Made by a program: the position numbers and the translations under genes. Positions 61,017 to 64,000 of a DNA stretch of 64,000 bases are shown in pieces; positions within the stretch are counted from its first letter, which is position 1; each line of letters opens with the position of its first letter. Source of the stretch: Pseudanabaena sp. (GTDB lineage: Bacteria; Cyanobacteriota; Cyanobacteriia; Pseudanabaenales; Pseudanabaenaceae); assembly GCA_003249035.1 (NCBI GenBank), contig QBMK01000003.1, positions 145,917-209,916 on the forward strand, in the 5' to 3' direction. A model generated the notes under the pieces. It did no database searches, was not told where the DNA came from, and saw only the letters and a program-made list of their open reading frames with translations.

Positions 61017-61910
61017 ATGAACGCCACAACAAATATTCAGCCATTTTCTGCCGACGATTTTGCCAATGCCCTCGCCGAACACAACTACGAATTTGCCGTT
61101 GGGCAAACGGTCAAGGGCAAGGTTGTGTCAGTTGAAAGTAATGGCATTTATGTCGATATTGGCGCTAAATCATTAGGTTTCCTTCCCATCGAAGAAGCAA
61201 CTCTCAGTGGTGCTTCTCGCTCTAATAATGATGCTTTCCCCATCGGTAATGAGTACGAATTTCTGATCATTAGTAGCCAGAATGCTGATGGTGAAGTGAA
61301 GCTATCGGTCCGCCGTTTGTTATTTAAGCAAGCTTGGCAAACCCTCCGTGATTACCAAGCGGACTCGAAAGTCTTTGAATGCCGGGTGATTGGAACAAAT
61401 AGCGGTGGTGTTATCGTAGACTCTGTTGGTCTGCGCGGCTTTGTACCGCGATCGCATCTTTCTGACAGCTCCGATCTTGCCAAGATGGTTGGCAAAGTGC
61501 TGCCAGTGATGGTTTTAGATGCTGACGAGACGCGCAAAAAACTGGTGCTGTCTAACCGCCAAGCTGCAAAACTAGCTGCGATGAATCAAATTGCCAAAGG
61601 ACAACTGGTTACAGGCAGAGTGTCCAACATTCGTCCTTTTGGAGCATTTGTTGAATTTTCTGGAGTCTCTGGTCTGTTGCATGTCAAGGAAATGAGCCAA
61701 AAGCCCATCAGCGATCCTACTCGCGTATTTCAAATTAATGACATGATCAAGGCTGTGGTCGTTGATATTGATGAATCACGCGATCGCATAGCCCTATCGA
61801 CCAAAATCCTTGAGCTTCATGCTGGCGAAATGCTGGATAATTCTGCGCAAGTATTTGCCGAAGCGGAAGAGCGCCTCGAAAAAAATATCAGCAAACTCTG
61901 GGAAGCCTAA
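61017..61910 (+). CDS. S1-domain RNA-binding protein (ribosomal protein S1-like)
   Basis: Three S1 domains can be placed in 297 residues, at about 27-97 (GQTVKGKVVSVESNGIYVDIGAKSLGFLP), 113-178 (VFECRVIGTNSGGVIVDSVGLRGFVPRSHL) and 195-263 (GQLVTGRVSNIRPFGAFVEFSGVSGLLHVKEMS). Cyanobacteria carry a three-domain S1 plus a second S1-like protein. The length and short ends fit the second type, but the distinction is uncertain. It binds mRNA leaders or poly-A/U-rich RNA. A strong terminator follows. Confidence 0.88.
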   Translation: MNATTNIQPFSADDFANALAEHNYEFAVGQTVKGKVVSVESNGIYVDIGAKSLGFLPIEEATLSGASRSNNDAFPIGNEYEFLIISSQNADGEVKLSVRRLLFKQAWQTLRDYQADSKVFECRVIGTNSGGVIVDSVGLRGFVPRSHLSDSSDLAKMVGKVLPVMVLDADETRKKLVLSNRQAAKLAAMNQIAKGQLVTGRVSNIRPFGAFVEFSGVSGLLHVKEMSQKPISDPTRVFQINDMIKAVVVDIDESRDRIALSTKILELHAGEMLDNSAQVFAEAEERLEKNISKLWEA

Positions 61911-61916
61911 TCTGTC

Positions 61917-61953
61917 AAAAAGAAGGTGACGCTTTACGTCACCTTCTTTTTTG
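61917..61953 (+). terminator. Terminator of the S1-domain gene
   Basis: AAAAAGAAGGTGACG pairs with CGTCACCTTCTTTTT, followed by T residues. Confidence 0.85.
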
Positions 61954-62046
61954 ATTTTTAAATTTTTTCGTGAGACTAATCAATTTTGAACTTAGAATAT
62001 TAGCAGTCATCAAAATATTTAAAAATCAGCAATCAAAGTCAAATTT

Positions 62047-62166
62047 ATGGAAACTAATTTTCTTGGTCTTCTAGCAACTGTCCTAGCTATATTTGTACCA
62101 ACCGTCTTCTTGTTAACGCTGTATATCCAAACATCTAGCCGTGAAGAAGGTCAAAGCAGCAAATAG
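62047..62166 (+). CDS. psbM: Photosystem II protein PsbM
   Basis: The 39-residue frame reads METNFLGLLATVLAIFVPTV followed by FLLTLYIQTSSREEG. PsbM family positions (N.LG..A..L...VPT.FLL.LYIQT) are all present. It is a single-span subunit at the dimer interface of photosystem II. It is convergent with chlP, with two terminators between them. Confidence 0.95.
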   Translation: METNFLGLLATVLAIFVPTVFLLTLYIQTSSREEGQSSK

Positions 62167-62238
62167 AAAAAAAAATCACAGTCATAGGGCTGTGATTTTT
62201 TTCTATTAAAAAAGGAGTCGCTGAGCGACTCCTTTTTT
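62167..62238. terminator. Two back-to-back terminators between psbM and chlP
   Basis: An AATCACAG/CTGTGATT stem with A and T tails is at about 62167-62202. GGAGTCGC-TGA-GCGACTCC with A and T tails is at 62208-62238. Confidence 0.85.
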
Positions 62239-62240
62239 AT

Positions 62241-63461
62241 TTAGGGAGCTAGAGCATTACCTCTAAGCAGACTACCGATAGTCTTAGCAGTAATCTTTAA
62301 CTGTGTGAAAGGATTAGCTGGCACGACAGTTTTGTAGAGATAGCTGTCAAAGGTAAGCTTTTGTACATCCTTATCGGCACACATTTCCACAAAGGCTTCA
62401 CGGGTAGCATTGGTGGCATAAAAAACGTTCTGGAGAATGTCTAGAACTTTATAGGTCAAGCCATACTGCTTATCCCAACGCTTGATATAAACCTTAAGGT
62501 CAGCTTCAGTAGGAATGCGCTTGCCTGCTTCAGCAAACTCCACGATCGCTTCAGCACACATACGCCCAGACTTAGCGGCAAAGTAAATACCTTCACCACT
62601 AGACTTAGTGACATAGCCTGCGGCATCACCAACTAAGGCAATCCGACCAACAACACGGCGAGGTCTTGGATGCTCAGGAATTGGGTGCGCTTCAACTTTG
62701 ATTACTTCGCCACCTTCGATCCGAGGCAAAGCGCGAGCGCGGATGCCTGCTTGGAGCTTCTTGATCAGGCGTTGGTTTTTGTGCATTGTGCCAGTACCAA
62801 CGGCGACGTGATCGTATTTGGGGAATACCCATGCGTAGAAGTCGGGCGAAACATCGTCGCCAACATACATCTCAGCTAAATCTTTGTAATACTCCATCTT
62901 GTCTGGAGAAATGCGAATGCGCTCTTGGAAGGCGATCGCATAGTTATAATCGCCAGCATCCATCGCTTTGGCGACAACTGAGTTAGCGCCATCAGCTCCG
63001 ACAATCAGATCGACTTCAAGGGTACGCATAGTACCTTCATTGCCGCCTTCCGCAAAATCTGAATAGTTAAGAACATAGGGCTTCTTTCCGTTTTCGGTGA
63101 TCTTGATATCAAGAATCCGCCCATTGATCAGCTTTGCCCCAAGTTTCGCAGCGCGTTCGCGTAAAAACGCATCTAAAACTTCGCGGCGACACATACCGAT
63201 ATACTCATCGGGATTGTCTAGTTTGATGTCTACTTCCACATTGCTGGGAGAGATCATCTTCATATTACGAACGCGGCGATCGATGATTTCGTCAGGCAAA
63301 TCAAATTCTTGAACCATACATAGAGGAATTGCTCCACCGCAGGGTTTGGCGTTGTCCAGTTTACGCTCAAATATGTAGGTCTCAATTCCTGCTTTGGCAA
63401 GTGTTTCAGCAGCACATGAACCCGCTGGCCCGCCGCCTACAACAGCAACTCGTAATGTCAA
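62241..63461 (-). CDS. chlP: Geranylgeranyl reductase
   Basis: The flavoprotein saturates the geranylgeranyl chain to phytyl for chlorophyll, tocopherol and phylloquinone. It has LRVAVVGGGPAGSCAAETLAKAG (FAD-binding), RRVRNMKMISPSNVEV, DLIVGADGANSVVA, YYKDLAEMYVGDDVSPDFYAWVFPKYDHVAVGTG, and IALVGDAAGYVTKSSGEGIYFAAKSGRM. The 406-residue length is typical, and the start matches the family. Confidence 0.97.
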   Translation of the reverse strand: MTLRVAVVGGGPAGSCAAETLAKAGIETYIFERKLDNAKPCGGAIPLCMVQEFDLPDEIIDRRVRNMKMISPSNVEVDIKLDNPDEYIGMCRREVLDAFLRERAAKLGAKLINGRILDIKITENGKKPYVLNYSDFAEGGNEGTMRTLEVDLIVGADGANSVVAKAMDAGDYNYAIAFQERIRISPDKMEYYKDLAEMYVGDDVSPDFYAWVFPKYDHVAVGTGTMHKNQRLIKKLQAGIRARALPRIEGGEVIKVEAHPIPEHPRPRRVVGRIALVGDAAGYVTKSSGEGIYFAAKSGRMCAEAIVEFAEAGKRIPTEADLKVYIKRWDKQYGLTYKVLDILQNVFYATNATREAFVEMCADKDVQKLTFDSYLYKTVVPANPFTQLKITAKTIGSLLRGNALAP

Positions 63462-63808
63462 AATACGCTCCTAAAGCTTTATTTAATCGGGGTTTAACTA
63501 TTCTGGATGTTAGCATTGCCACCAGAGTGATTGGGGCAAAATTGATGAATATTAACATTTGTATTGTTTTATGTATCAGGAAACTAGTTAAGAAGGATGC
63601 AGAGCATCCCTCTTAACTAGTTTCAGTAGCTTTTGAGAAACGAAGCAATAATTTACTTAAAGAGTTGCTTTGCAGCTTTAAAAAAATTTATTGCTGCGGC
63701 ATAGAGAGCGAAGCGCTTTAATTGAAGATCTACAGCAATGCCTCTATTTTTTGGGCTTTGTGATTGTTGTGTTAGTTTTTATGGGATATCTCACTGATAA
63801 AGCTATAT
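63462..63808. other. Divergent spacer after chlP
   Basis: 347 bp without a gene. It holds an imperfect inverted repeat at 63580-63624 (GAAACTAGTTAAGA..TCTTAACTAGTTTC). Promoters for chlP and the next gene should lie here. Confidence 0.45.
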
Positions 63809-64000
63809 ATGAAATATTTCACAGACAAGATCGTCAATATTTCACATCGATTGGTTTCTAGATCTGCGGCTCTAATGGTTTTGCTGAGTGCGATCGCTGG
63901 GGGGGCGATCGCTAAGTCTAGCGAAGCAGCTGAAACTGTTAATTTCCGATTTAATATTTTTGAAGTTTCTGCATCTGTGGATGATTTAGAGGTTTTTGCT
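63809..64000 (+). CDS. DUF1400-type exported alpha/beta-hydrolase-associated protein (5' part)
   Basis: The frame runs off the window after 64 codons. A signal peptide (LVSRSAALMVLLSAIAGGAI, then AKSSEAAE) leads into FRFNIFEVSASVDDLEVFA, which resembles the N-terminal DUF1400 domain found before cyanobacterial alpha/beta hydrolases (F......VSV.DLE.FA). The enzyme part, if present, lies outside. Confidence 0.65.
   Translation, partial: MKYFTDKIVNISHRLVSRSAALMVLLSAIAGGAIAKSSEAAETVNFRFNIFEVSASVDDLEVFA

Overview
The window is chromosomal DNA of a cyanobacterium. It carries photosystem II genes psbI and psbM, chlP, ferredoxin:thioredoxin reductase, a complete kaiA-kaiB-kaiC clock locus, chorismate lyase of the plastoquinone type and an FtsH thylakoid-type protease. 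The palindrome GCGATCGC (HIP1) occurs throughout except in the first 9.5 kb. The style (moderate AT content, full-length KaiA, many long intergenic hairpins) suggests a filamentous Pseudanabaena-like organism, but that placement is inference.

Region 1 (1-9566) is a small integrated genomic island between two intact, identical copies of tRNA-Val(UAC) and their 5' flank. It encodes a tyrosine integrase next to the left copy, a 49-aa coiled-coil ORF, an unusual SF2 helicase-like protein with a deviant P-loop, and a leftward cassette of five genes. That cassette holds two small membrane proteins, a secreted or membrane-anchored LHH-type nuclease toxin, its SUKH/SMI1 immunity protein, and a membrane protein with a duplicated N-terminal domain. 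At the right end a small putative DNA-binding protein has a promoter bracketed by two identical palindromes. The island has no HIP1 sites that I can see.

Region 2 (9.6-30 kb) is host DNA. It holds a purine/N-carbamoyl catabolic group (8-oxoguanine-deaminase-like amidohydrolase, M20 amidohydrolase, divergent GntR regulator), Uma2, YaaW, chorismate lyase, a frameshifted DNA-methylase remnant, sbcC, the CCA-adding enzyme, an Rre1-like regulator, a Rieske lipoprotein, a CheW-like protein, a tandem ComFB protein, ftrC, trpS, trmB and others.

Region 3 (30-42 kb) is a signalling block. It contains kaiABC, a divergent hybrid kinase with two degenerate receiver domains, an adenylate cyclase with a cytosolic amide/urea-binding-type sensor domain, and a cupin/CDO-kinase-regulator operon.

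Region 4 (42.5-45.8 kb) is a thiol-redox cluster: two exported thioredoxin-like proteins, an exported protein of eleven Cys-containing heptapeptides, a CcdA-type electron transporter and a truncated trxB.

Region 5 (45.8-64 kb) holds pheA, a Ser/Thr kinase-IMS gene split by a frameshift, smpB, an ABC exporter overlapping psbI, amt, twin CRP-type sites ahead of a possible very short RNA, ftsH, an S1-domain protein, psbM, chlP and the start of a DUF1400-type protein. Intergenic regions carry two copies of a 144-bp MITE with 4-bp target duplications, a dispersed bipartite-hairpin element of about 106-110 bp, and many long perfect inverted repeats that act as, or resemble, terminators.
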